In this document: positions 8,892-16,819 of the stretch, in pieces
How the letters are laid out: every line of letters starts with the position of its first letter
How positions within the stretch are numbered: the stretch's first letter is position 1
Source: an uncultured Sterolibacteriaceae bacterium
GTDB taxonomy: Bacteria > Pseudomonadota > Gammaproteobacteria > Burkholderiales > Rhodocyclaceae
DNA length: 64,000 nucleotides
Assembly: GCA_937888595.1 (NCBI GenBank)
Contig: CALARK010000008.1
Coordinates: 124,001-188,000, forward strand
Reading direction: 5' to 3'
Notes under the pieces: model-generated
Databases searched by the model: none
Told to the model about the DNA's origin: nothing
The model's input: the letters and a program-made list of their open reading frames with translations, nothing else
Made by a program: the position numbers and the translations under genes

Positions 8892-10409
8892 TTACAGTCC
8901 AAGTTGAGTCCACAGCGCATCGACACGGCGCTTCACATCGGCGTCCATCGCGATCGCACGACCCCACTCGCGGCTGGTCTCGCCCGGCCACTTGTTCGTC
9001 GCGTCGATGCCCATCTTGCTGCCGAGTCCCGCGACCGGCGAGGCGAAGTCGAGGTAGTCGATCGGCGTGTGCTCGGCAATCAGGGTGTCGCGCGCCGCAT
9101 CGACACGCGTCGTCATCGCCCAGATCACTTCCTTCCAGTCGCGCACGTCGATGTCGTCGTCCACCACGATGATGAACTTGGTGTACATGAACTGGCGCAG
9201 GAAGCTCCAGATGCCGAACATGACGCGCTTGGCATGGCCGGGGTACTGCTTCTTGAGGCTCACCACCGCCAGGCGGTAGGAGCAGCCTTCCGGCGGCAGG
9301 TAGAAATCGGCGATCTCGGGGAACTGCTTCTGCAACAGCGGCACGAAGACCTCGTTGAGCGCGACGCCGAGCATCGCCGGCTCGTCGGGTGGTTTCCCCG
9401 TATAAGTGCTGTGGTAGATCGGGTCGCGCCGCATGGTCATGCGCTCGATGGTGAACACCGGGAACTCGGCCTGTTCGTTGTAGTAGCCGGTGTGGTCGCC
9501 ATAAGGCCCCTCAAGGGCCGTCTCGTATTTTTGGCCTTCGGTCGCCGTTTCGGCCGGATTGATGACGCCTTCGAGCACGATCTCGGCGCGCGCCGGCACT
9601 TGCAGATCGGAGCCGATGCACTGCGTCAGCTCGGTCTTGCCGCCGCGTAGGAGCCCGGCGAACTGGTATTCGGAGAGGTTGTCCGGCACCGGCGTCACCG
9701 CACCGAGGATCGTCGCCGGGTCGCAACCCAGCACCACCGCGACCGGGAAGGGTTCGCCGGGCTTCGCCGCGCAGTGGTCGCGGAAATCCAGCGCGCCGCC
9801 GCGATGCGCGAGCCAGCGCATGATGACTTTATTGGGACCGATGACCTGCTGGCGATAGATGCCGAGGTTCTGCCGTGTCTTGCCGGGCCCGCGCGTGACC
9901 GTCAGGCCCCAGGTAATCAGCGGCGCGACGTCACCGGGCCAGCAGGTCATCACTGGCAGGCGCGACAGGTCGACGTCCTTGCCTTCCCACACGATCTCCT
10001 GGCAGGGCGCCGAGCTGACGATCTTCGGCGCCATGTTGAGCACCTGCTTGAGCACCGGCAGTTTGTCCCACGCATCGCGAAAGCCTTTCGGCGGCTCGGG
10101 TTCCTTGAGGTAGGCGAGCAGCTTGCCGACTTCGCGCAGCGAAGTCGGCCAGTCGCTGCCGTCACCCTGGGCACCGATTCCCAATGCCACTCGCTGCGGC
10201 GTGCCGAACAGGTTGGCCAGCACCGGCATTTCGCCGCCGCCGTTTGCCATTTTCGGCTTCTCGAACAGCAGCGCGGGACCGCCGGCGCGCAGCACGCGGT
10301 CGGCGATCTCGGTCATCTCCAGCTTCGGATCGACGGTCACGCCGATCCGCTTCAGCTCGCCCAGCGTTTCCAGCCGCGCAACGAAATCGCGCAGGTCGCG
10401 GTCACTCAT
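8892..10409 (-). CDS. ubiD: 4-hydroxy-3-polyprenylbenzoate decarboxylase UbiD
   Basis: 505 residues, the usual UbiD length. It removes the ring carboxylate in ubiquinone synthesis using prenylated FMN. Recognisable parts are DLRDFVARLETLGELKRI at the N terminus, the cofactor region NLGIYRQQVIGPNKVIMRW (about residues 180-200), and EGPYGDHTGYYN (about 300-311). Its start overlaps the bioD stop (ATGA), so it is translated from the biotin transcript, while ubiA is nearby on another unit. The matching flavin prenyltransferase (ubiX) is not in this window. Confidence 0.95.
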   Translation of the reverse strand: MSDRDLRDFVARLETLGELKRIGVTVDPKLEMTEIADRVLRAGGPALLFEKPKMANGGGEMPVLANLFGTPQRVALGIGAQGDGSDWPTSLREVGKLLAYLKEPEPPKGFRDAWDKLPVLKQVLNMAPKIVSSAPCQEIVWEGKDVDLSRLPVMTCWPGDVAPLITWGLTVTRGPGKTRQNLGIYRQQVIGPNKVIMRWLAHRGGALDFRDHCAAKPGEPFPVAVVLGCDPATILGAVTPVPDNLSEYQFAGLLRGGKTELTQCIGSDLQVPARAEIVLEGVINPAETATEGQKYETALEGPYGDHTGYYNEQAEFPVFTIERMTMRRDPIYHSTYTGKPPDEPAMLGVALNEVFVPLLQKQFPEIADFYLPPEGCSYRLAVVSLKKQYPGHAKRVMFGIWSFLRQFMYTKFIIVVDDDIDVRDWKEVIWAMTTRVDAARDTLIAEHTPIDYLDFASPVAGLGSKMGIDATNKWPGETSREWGRAIAMDADVKRRVDALWTQLGL

Positions 10410-11095
10410 GTCCCACCCATCCCCAGCAGAAAATCGGCCATGCGCTCCAGTCCGGCCGCGTCATCGCGGCGCAATCGCAGCAAAGGCAATTCATTCATGT
10501 GATGCGCGCCCGTATGATGTGCCAGCGACGCGAGTGTAGCGCTCAATCCGACGGCACTGTCGGGCGATTCGTTCACCACCAGGGCGGCCGGCTCGATGCC
10601 CGCGGCGCGCAGCGCCGCCAGCGTCGCCAGCGTATGCGACAGCGCGCCGAGGTAAGTCCCGGCGACCAGGACGACCGGAATGCCGAGCGCAGCGATCCAC
10701 TCGCGCACGGTATGCGTCTTGTCGAGCGGCACCATAGCTCCGCCGATGCCTTCGACCAGCAGCAGCCCTTCGTTGCGTTCGATCTCGCCGCGGCACCACG
10801 CGACCAGCGCGTCGAAGTCGATGGAGCGGCCCTCCTTCGCCGCCGCGAGGTCGGGCGACAGCGGTGCAGCGAAGCGCCACGGCGCGATCTGCTCGGCCGT
10901 CCCGCCGGCGCCGACTTTTTCCAGCAGCCTGCCGGCATCGCTCGCTTCGGGATGCGCCGGGTCGTAGCCGCTCATCACCGGCTTGAGCGCACGCACCGCG
11001 ATGCCGCGCCGCCGGCAAACGCCCGCCACACCAGCCGTCAGCCAGGTCTTGCCGAGGTCGGTACCGGTCGCGGTGATAAAATAAGCGCGCTTCAT
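10406..11095 (-). CDS. bioD: Dethiobiotin synthetase
   Basis: 229 residues. It closes the ureido ring of dethiobiotin from diaminopelargonate, CO2 and ATP. P-loop GTDLGKTW is at about residues 11-18; KPVMSGYD and VEGIGGAMVPL follow as in the family. The segment KVGAGGTA at about residues 59-66 is encoded by a full copy of the dispersed repeat, in a region that is variable between BioD proteins. Divergent from bioA with only 24 bp between start codons; overlaps ubiD downstream by 4 bp. Confidence 0.95.
   Translation of the reverse strand: MKRAYFITATGTDLGKTWLTAGVAGVCRRRGIAVRALKPVMSGYDPAHPEASDAGRLLEKVGAGGTAEQIAPWRFAAPLSPDLAAAKEGRSIDFDALVAWCRGEIERNEGLLLVEGIGGAMVPLDKTHTVREWIAALGIPVVLVAGTYLGALSHTLATLAALRAAGIEPAALVVNESPDSAVGLSATLASLAHHTGAHHMNELPLLRLRRDDAAGLERMADFLLGMGGT
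10899..10920 (+). repeat. Dispersed 21-bp repeat inside bioD
   Basis: Matches the consensus without mismatch (GTCCCGCCGGCGCCGACTTT plus TT). It lies in frame in bioD, antisense to the plus-strand orientation of the repeat, and encodes KVGAGGTA. Confidence 0.9.
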
Positions 11096-11119
11096 GGACC
11101 CATTCTAGCGGCTCTCCAT

Positions 11120-12433
11120 ATGCCTTCCGTCGCGCACTCTGCCGCCACCCTCCCCCTCTCCGATCCCGCCCCTGCGCACCTGTGGCTGCCCTACGCACAG
11201 ATGGCCACTGCGCCCGCGCCGCTGCCCGTGGTCGGCGCCTCCGGCGTGCGCATCGAGCTGGCCGACGGCCGCTCCCTGATCGACGGCATCTCCTCGTGGT
11301 GGACCATGTGCCACGGCCATGCGCACCCGCACATCCGTGCCGCCGTCACCGCGCAGCTGGAGCGACTGCCGCACGTGATGTTCGCCGGCTTCGTGCATGA
11401 GCCGGCGCAGCGGCTGGCCGGGCGCCTCGCTGCGCTGCTGCCGCGCGACGACACGCGCAAGCTCGATCGAGTGTTCTTCTCCGAGTCCGGCTCCGTCGCC
11501 GTCGAGGTCGCGCTGAAGATCGCCGTGCAGTACTGGCAAAACCGCGGACAGGATCGGCACCGCTTCGTCGCCTTCAAAAACGGCTACCACGGCGACACCC
11601 TCGGTGCGCTGTCCGTGACCGATCCGGGTTGCGGCTTCCACGACGCCTTCTCCCACTACCGCGTGCCGCAGCTTTTCCCCGCACTGCCGCAGGACGCCGC
11701 ATCGTGCGCCGGACTCGACGCGCTGCTCGAGCGGCACAGGGGCGAGATCGCTGCGGTGATCGTCGAGCCGCGCGTGCAGGGCGCGGGCGGCATGCGCTTC
11801 CACGATGCGGACACCCTGAAGGCGATCCGCGCCGCCTGCGATGCACACGACGTGCTGCTGATCGCCGACGAGATCATGACCGGCTTCGGCCGTACCGGCA
11901 CGCTGTTCGCCTGCCAGGGGAAGGAGGGCACCGTCGTCCCCGACATCGTCTGCCTGTCGAAGGCGCTGACGGGCGGCACCCTGCCGCTCGCCGCCACCGT
12001 CGCCAGCGACCGTGTTTTTGCCGCTTTCTGCTCGATCCGCGCCGAAGACGCACTGATGCACGGCCCGACCTTCATGGCCAACCCACTCGCCTGCGCCGCG
12101 GCCAACGCCTCGCTCGACCTCTTCGAGACCGAACCGCGCCTGCAGCAGGTCGCCGCCATCGAGACGCAACTGAAGGAGCAGCTCGAGCCCTGCCGCGACC
12201 TGCCCGGCGTCGTCGACGTCCGTGTCATGGGGGCGATCGGTGTCGTGCAGCTCGATGCGCCGGTCGCCGCGCAACTGCGGCCGCAATTCGCGCAGCGCGA
12301 CGTCTGGGTGCGCCCCTTCGGCGACATCGTTTACCTGATGCCTCCGTTCGTCATCGACAGCGGCGACCTGGCGACGCTGACCGGCGCCGTCTGCGAAGTC
12401 GTCGCGGGATGGTCGGGAAGCCGTGGCCGCTAA
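11120..12433 (+). CDS. bioA: Adenosylmethionine-8-amino-7-oxononanoate aminotransferase
   Basis: 437 residues, class-III PLP aminotransferase that makes 7,8-diaminopelargonate using S-adenosylmethionine as amino donor. Family marks: HLWLPYAQM near the N terminus, DGISSWWTMCHGHAHP, FFSESGSVAVEVALK, ADEIMTGFGRTG, and the PLP lysine in LSKALTGG at about residue 280. The start ATG 11120 gives normal length; the upstream extension of the frame runs through bioD and is not coding. Its end overlaps bioF by 11 bp. Confidence 0.96.
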   Translation: MPSVAHSAATLPLSDPAPAHLWLPYAQMATAPAPLPVVGASGVRIELADGRSLIDGISSWWTMCHGHAHPHIRAAVTAQLERLPHVMFAGFVHEPAQRLAGRLAALLPRDDTRKLDRVFFSESGSVAVEVALKIAVQYWQNRGQDRHRFVAFKNGYHGDTLGALSVTDPGCGFHDAFSHYRVPQLFPALPQDAASCAGLDALLERHRGEIAAVIVEPRVQGAGGMRFHDADTLKAIRAACDAHDVLLIADEIMTGFGRTGTLFACQGKEGTVVPDIVCLSKALTGGTLPLAATVASDRVFAAFCSIRAEDALMHGPTFMANPLACAAANASLDLFETEPRLQQVAAIETQLKEQLEPCRDLPGVVDVRVMGAIGVVQLDAPVAAQLRPQFAQRDVWVRPFGDIVYLMPPFVIDSGDLATLTGAVCEVVAGWSGSRGR

Positions 12434-13595
12434 CTCAGCCACCCTGCTGGACGCGTTGGTCGCCCCCCAACTGGCTGCGCTGGAGAAGGCCGGCCTGCGG
12501 CGGCGCCTGCGTCCCGCCGACCCCGGCCTGATCGACGTTTCCTCCAACGACTACCTCGGCCTTTCCCGCCACCCCGCGCTGGTCGAGCGCGCCTGCGCCT
12601 GGGCGCAGCGGCACGGTGCCGGCAGCCGCGCCGCGCGCCTCGTCACCGGCACGTCGGCGGAGCTGCTGGCGCTGGAGGAGCAACTCGCACGCTTCAAGGG
12701 TACCGAAGCGGCGCTGATCTTCGCCACCGGCTTCCAGCTGAACAGTTCCGTACTGCCGGCGCTGCTCGAACTCGGGAACGATCCCCTCGTCTTCGCCGAC
12801 CGGCTGAATCACGCCAGCCTGCACGCCGGCCTGCGCGGGGTGAAGCAGATCCGTTTCCGCCACAACGATCTCGCGCACCTCGACGAACTGCTCGCCGCAA
12901 ACCCCGGCGCCTACCGGCTGATCGTCACCGAGTCGGTGTTCAGCATGGACGGCGACTCGGCCGACGTACCCGCGCTGGCGGCCCTCGCCGAAAAGCACGG
13001 TGCCTTCCTCTACCTCGACGAAGCCCACGCCACCGGCGTGCTCGGCCCGCAGGGCAAGGGACTGGCGGCCTTGGTCAGTGATACGGCGCCGGGTCGCGTG
13101 CCGGTGGTAATGGGCAACTCGGGAAAGGTGCCCGTTGTAATGGGCACCTTGGGCAAAGCGCTCGGCAGCGCCGGCGCCTACGTCGCCGGCTCGCGCATCC
13201 TGATCGACTGGATCATCAACCGCTGCGCCGGCTTCATCTACAGCACCGCACCCGCACCGGCGGCGCTCGGTGCCGTCGAGGCGGCGCTCGAACTCGTGCC
13301 GACGCTGGATGCCGAACGCGCCCGCCTCGCGGCGATGGGCGATGCGCTGCGGGCCGCGCTGCGGGCGAGGGATATCGATACGCTGGCCTCGTCGACCCAG
13401 ATCGTGCCCGCCATCATGGGCCGGGAGGATGCCGCGCTCGCAGCGGCACAGCGACTGCGCGAAGCCGGCATACTGGCCATCGCCATCCGCCCGCCGACGG
13501 TGCCGCCGGGCAGCGCGCGGCTGCGCTTCGCCCTCTCGGCCGCGCTGACCGATACCCAGTTCGAGCGCGTGCTCGCTGCCGTTGCCGCACTATGA
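12423..13595 (+). CDS. bioF: 8-amino-7-oxononanoate synthase
   Basis: 390 residues, GTG start inside the end of bioA. PLP enzyme joining pimeloyl-ACP (or -CoA) and alanine. Motifs: DVSSNDYLGLSRHP, GSRAARLVTGT, DEAHATGVLGPQGKG and the PLP-lysine context TLGKALGSAGAYV (Lys at about 245). Directly before this is an extra VPVVMGNSGK, a tandem copy of VPVVMGTLGK, so two lysines sit 10 residues apart. The insertion is in frame; whether the enzyme is fully active cannot be judged from sequence. bioH overlaps its stop (ATGA). Confidence 0.95.
   Translation: MAANSATLLDALVAPQLAALEKAGLRRRLRPADPGLIDVSSNDYLGLSRHPALVERACAWAQRHGAGSRAARLVTGTSAELLALEEQLARFKGTEAALIFATGFQLNSSVLPALLELGNDPLVFADRLNHASLHAGLRGVKQIRFRHNDLAHLDELLAANPGAYRLIVTESVFSMDGDSADVPALAALAEKHGAFLYLDEAHATGVLGPQGKGLAALVSDTAPGRVPVVMGNSGKVPVVMGTLGKALGSAGAYVAGSRILIDWIINRCAGFIYSTAPAPAALGAVEAALELVPTLDAERARLAAMGDALRAALRARDIDTLASSTQIVPAIMGREDAALAAAQRLREAGILAIAIRPPTVPPGSARLRFALSAALTDTQFERVLAAVAAL
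13098..13157 (+). repeat. Tandem duplication inside bioF (2 x 30 bp)
   Basis: Copies 13098-13127 and 13128-13157 match at 24 of 30 bases and encode VPVVMGNSGK and VPVVMGTLGK. Three of the six differences are silent third-position changes outside the two changed codons, so the duplication is not very recent. Confidence 0.9.
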
Positions 13596-14224
13596 ATATC
13601 GTTCTGGTACACGGCTGGGGCCACGACGCGAGCGTGTGGAATGCAGTGCGCGCACGCCTCGATCCGGCACTTTCCGTCACCACGCTTGATTTCGGCTACT
13701 TCGGCGCCGTCCCGCCGGCGCCGACTTTTGCCGGGCCCGTCATTGCTGTCGGTCACTCGCTTGGCGCACTGTGGTGGCTGACTCAGCATGACATCCCGTG
13801 GCGACGCCTGCTGATGGTCAACGGCTTCCCGCGCTTCACGACGACGGACGGCTATCCCGGCGTGGCGCCACGCGTACTCGATCGCATGCGCAAGCAATTC
13901 GCAAATGCGCCGGCCGAAGTGCTGGCCGACTTCCATGCCCGCTGCGGTGCGCCCGGCCCCTCGCCCGGCACCGATGTCGCACGTCTCGCTCAGGGCCTCG
14001 CGCAACTCGCCGAGCTCGACGGCCGCGCCGCCCTCGCCGCGCGTGGCGACGATGTCTGGGCGCTGGCCGGCACCGACGACCCGATCGTGCTGCACGCGAT
14101 GAGCGCCGCCGCCTTCGCCGCGCTGCCTGCCGGCCACTGCGAATGGATCGACGCCCCCGGCCACCTGTTGCCGCTGACCCACCCCGGCTTGTGCGCGCAG
14201 TGGATTGAAAGGCTGGCGGCATGA
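13592..14224 (+). CDS. bioH: Pimeloyl-ACP methyl ester carboxylesterase
   Basis: 210 residues, alpha/beta hydrolase; frees pimeloyl-ACP from its methyl ester to end the BioC-BioH pathway. HGWGHDASVWN forms the oxyanion region, GHSLG carries the nucleophile Ser56, and GTDDPIV and DAPGHLLPL hold the likely Asp and His. It is shorter than E. coli BioH (256). VPPAPTF at about residues 40-46 is encoded by a perfect copy of the dispersed repeat, just before GHSLG. Position between bioF and bioC, with ATGA overlaps on both sides, supports BioH over a generic esterase. Confidence 0.9.
   Translation: MNIVLVHGWGHDASVWNAVRARLDPALSVTTLDFGYFGAVPPAPTFAGPVIAVGHSLGALWWLTQHDIPWRRLLMVNGFPRFTTTDGYPGVAPRVLDRMRKQFANAPAEVLADFHARCGAPGPSPGTDVARLAQGLAQLAELDGRAALAARGDDVWALAGTDDPIVLHAMSAAAFAALPAGHCEWIDAPGHLLPLTHPGLCAQWIERLAA
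13709..13729 (+). repeat. Dispersed 21-bp repeat inside bioH
   Basis: Perfect copy (GTCCCGCCGGCGCCGACTTT plus T), in frame, encoding VPPAPTF in the loop before the catalytic GHSLG strand-turn. Confidence 0.9.
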
Positions 14225-14988
14225 CGCACCGTCCCGCCAGCGCCGACTTTCACCAGCGCGTTTCCGCACGCTTCGACGCCGCGGCCCGCAGCTACGACGC
14301 CCACTCGCCCGTGCAGCGCCATGCCGCGCAGCAACTGGCCGGCCTGATCGCCACGGCATCGCTACCGCCGCGTCCGCGCGTGCTGGAGATCGGCTGCGGC
14401 ACCGGCCATCTCACCCACCTTCTGACGACGCATCTTCCCGGCGCGGCCATCCTCGCCACCGACATCGCACCAGCGATGGTGGCGGCCTGCCGGTCGCGCC
14501 TGCCCCGGCACGATTACGCGGTGATGGATGGCGCGCGGCCGAACGTCGCCGGCCCTTTCGAGCTCGTGTGCGCGAACCTCGTCGTGCAGTGGTTCGATGA
14601 CCTGCCCGCCGCGCTGGGACGCCTCGCCGACCTGCTGGCACCGGGGGGTGTGCTGGCAATCAGCCTGCTCGGCGTCGGCAGTTTCCGTGCATGGCACGAC
14701 GCGCATGCCCGCCACGGACTCAGCGCGGGAACACCGGGGTTCCCTTCACCCGCCGATTGCCGGGCAGCCTTCCCTCACGGGCGGCTGACGCTCGTTGAGG
14801 AGGCCCACGTCGACCGGCCGGATAGCGCACTCGGCTTCCTGCGCGGCCTACGCGCCATCGGTGCCGATACGGCGGTGCCAGGACACCGGCCGCTGTCGCC
14901 GCGGCAATTGCGCCAGGTGATGGGCGCGCTCGGCGATGCGCCGGAAATCGGCTACGAACTGATCTACGCGCTCTGGCGCAGCCCGTAG
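14221..14988 (+). CDS. bioC: Malonyl-ACP O-methyltransferase
   Basis: 255 residues, class-I SAM methyltransferase that methylates malonyl-ACP so that fatty acid synthesis can build pimelate. SAM-binding EIGCGTGHLT at about residues 56-65, then DIAPAMVAACR, and ANLVVQWFDDL, typical of BioC. Residues 4-10 (RPASADF) are encoded by a copy of the dispersed repeat only ten bases after the start codon. Last gene of bioAFHC; its end overlaps convergent ubiA by 25 bp. Confidence 0.95.
   Translation: MTHRPASADFHQRVSARFDAAARSYDAHSPVQRHAAQQLAGLIATASLPPRPRVLEIGCGTGHLTHLLTTHLPGAAILATDIAPAMVAACRSRLPRHDYAVMDGARPNVAGPFELVCANLVVQWFDDLPAALGRLADLLAPGGVLAISLLGVGSFRAWHDAHARHGLSAGTPGFPSPADCRAAFPHGRLTLVEEAHVDRPDSALGFLRGLRAIGADTAVPGHRPLSPRQLRQVMGALGDAPEIGYELIYALWRSP
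14231..14250 (+). repeat. Dispersed repeat at the 5' end of bioC
   Basis: GTCCCGCCAGCGCCGACTTT, the A form of the repeat, full match. Read in a different frame from the bioH copy, giving RPASADF. Confidence 0.85.
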
Positions 14989-15863
14989 TCGGCGACGATG
15001 CCGGCGAACACCGCGGCACCGAACCAGTTGTTGTGCAGGAAGGCCCTGAAGCACTTCATGCGTTCGCGCCCGCGGATCAACGTCCAGTGATAGCCGGCGA
15101 TGCCGGCGGCGATGGCCAGTCCGGCGTAATAGGCCCAGCCGAGGCCCAGCCGCCCGCCGACGACGGCCAGCAGGCCGAGCGTAATCGCATAGCACAGCAT
15201 GATGATGGCGATGTCGAAACGGCCGAAGAAACGCTGGAATGTGAGCGCCGACGTCTTGATGCCGATCCTGCGGTCGTCCTCGATATCGACCAGCGCATAC
15301 TCGGTATCGTAGGCGACGGCCCAGAAGATGTTGGCGGCCAGCATCCACCAGGCCGTTTCGGGGATGCGGCCGATCGTCGCCGCGAAGGCCATCGGGATGC
15401 CGAAGCCGAAGGCCACGCCGAGGTAGGCCTGCGGCACTGCGAAGAAGCGTTTGGTGAACGGATAGCTCGCGGCGAGGAACAGGGCGGCGACGGCGAGCCA
15501 GAACAGCAGCGGCGTGAGCAGCGGCCAGACCAGCGCGAAGGCCGCTGCGATCAGGACGAAGAAAACAATGAAAGCCTCGCGTGTCGTCACCGTGCCGGCG
15601 GCGAGGGGGCGCATTTTCGTACGCTCGACGTGCGGGTCGAAATCACGGTCGGCGTAGTCGTTGATGACACAGCCGGCGGAGCGCATCAGCACCGTGCCGA
15701 GGACGAAAATCCACACCAGCACCGCATCCGGCCGGCCATTGGCGGCGATCCAGACTGCCCACAACGTCGGCCAGAGCAGCAGCAGAATGCCAATGGGCTT
15801 GTCGAGGCGCATCAAGCGCTCGTAGAGGTCGAGGCGTTCGCGGATCAGGGCAAGGGCGCTCAT
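14964..15863 (-). CDS. ubiA: 4-hydroxybenzoate octaprenyltransferase
   Basis: 299 residues, integral membrane prenyltransferase attaching the polyprenyl tail to 4-hydroxybenzoate in ubiquinone synthesis. The two Asp-rich motifs that bind Mg-diphosphate are clear: NDYADRDFD (about residues 68-76) and DTEYALVDIEDD (about 188-199). RLDKPIGILLLLWPTLWA is the usual first helix. About eight or nine membrane helices. It has its own start in the 86-bp divergent gap with the HDOD gene and overlaps bioC at the 3' end. Confidence 0.96.
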   Translation of the reverse strand: MSALALIRERLDLYERLMRLDKPIGILLLLWPTLWAVWIAANGRPDAVLVWIFVLGTVLMRSAGCVINDYADRDFDPHVERTKMRPLAAGTVTTREAFIVFFVLIAAAFALVWPLLTPLLFWLAVAALFLAASYPFTKRFFAVPQAYLGVAFGFGIPMAFAATIGRIPETAWWMLAANIFWAVAYDTEYALVDIEDDRRIGIKTSALTFQRFFGRFDIAIIMLCYAITLGLLAVVGGRLGLGWAYYAGLAIAAGIAGYHWTLIRGRERMKCFRAFLHNNWFGAAVFAGIVADYGLRQSA

Positions 15864-15949
15864 GGGATGATTTTACGGCGCCTCCCCGTGCCTTGGCACC
15901 GGCCCGGCCGATGGATGTAGTTTTTCCGTGACCTGAGTAACATAAGGCC

Positions 15950-16819
15950 ATGAAACCGGAACTCACCCGACTGGAAATCCAGCAGCAGAAGGAGTTGCCG
16001 ACGCTGACGCCGAGCGTTCAGCGGATCATTTCCGCCTGCGAGGATCCGGCGGTCAGCCAGGCTGCGCTCGCCGATGCGTTGAGCGAGGCGCCGACCATCG
16101 CGGCCCGCATTCTCGGACTCGCGAACTCGGCCTTCTTCGGCCAGCCGGATGGCGTGCATTCGCTGCCGCACGCGATCACCGTGCTGGGGACGGTGACGGT
16201 GCGCAGCATTTCCACCGGACTGGCGCTGTCGGGCGCCTTCGAGACGCGGCACTGTCCGGGCTTCAGCGCCGCCCGCTACTGGATGTCCGCGGAAATGACG
16301 GCACTGGCCGCCCAGTACCTGACCCCGCAGATCGTCGCCGGCGTGCGGCCGCCGGCCGACAGCGTGTATCTGGCCGGCCTGCTGCACAACATCGGGCTGC
16401 TCGTCCTGGTGCATCTGTACCCGGGCGAAATGAACGGCGCGTTCGCCGCCTATGCCGCCGACGGCAGCCGCATGCTCGGCGAACATATCCGCGACGCGCT
16501 GGGCGTGGACCATTACCAGGCCGGCGTCTGGCTCGGCAGCAAGTGGCACTTTCCGCGCGACCTGCTGCTGGTGATGGAACACCACTACAACCCCGCCTAC
16601 CGCGGCGACCACTGGCCGCTGGTATTGCTCGAAGGCATGGCCGCGCGCTGGGCCAACCAGGTCATCGACGGCCGGGACACGCTGGCGCCGGAACCGGTCA
16701 TCATGGAACTGCTGGGGCTGACGACCGGGACCATGCAGCAGTTCGCCGCCGACATGCAGATCCAGCTCGGCCACGTCCGCTCCTTCGCCGAGACCTTCGC
16801 CGCAGGAAGCTGCGGATGA
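15950..16819 (+). CDS. HDOD-domain signalling protein
   Basis: 289 residues. The HDOD fold is recognised by LPTLTPSVQRIISACEDP, ILGLANSAFFGQPDGVHSLPHAITVLG and AGLLHNIGLLVLVHLYP; these domains occur in bacterial signalling proteins and usually lack phosphodiesterase activity. Here HNIGLL replaces the metal-binding HD of true HD-GYP enzymes. Soluble, no other domain. The stop overlaps the start of the GAF/PAS sensor (ATGA), so the two are probably made together and may act as partners; target unknown. Confidence 0.88.
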   Translation: MKPELTRLEIQQQKELPTLTPSVQRIISACEDPAVSQAALADALSEAPTIAARILGLANSAFFGQPDGVHSLPHAITVLGTVTVRSISTGLALSGAFETRHCPGFSAARYWMSAEMTALAAQYLTPQIVAGVRPPADSVYLAGLLHNIGLLVLVHLYPGEMNGAFAAYAADGSRMLGEHIRDALGVDHYQAGVWLGSKWHFPRDLLLVMEHHYNPAYRGDHWPLVLLEGMAARWANQVIDGRDTLAPEPVIMELLGLTTGTMQQFAADMQIQLGHVRSFAETFAAGSCG

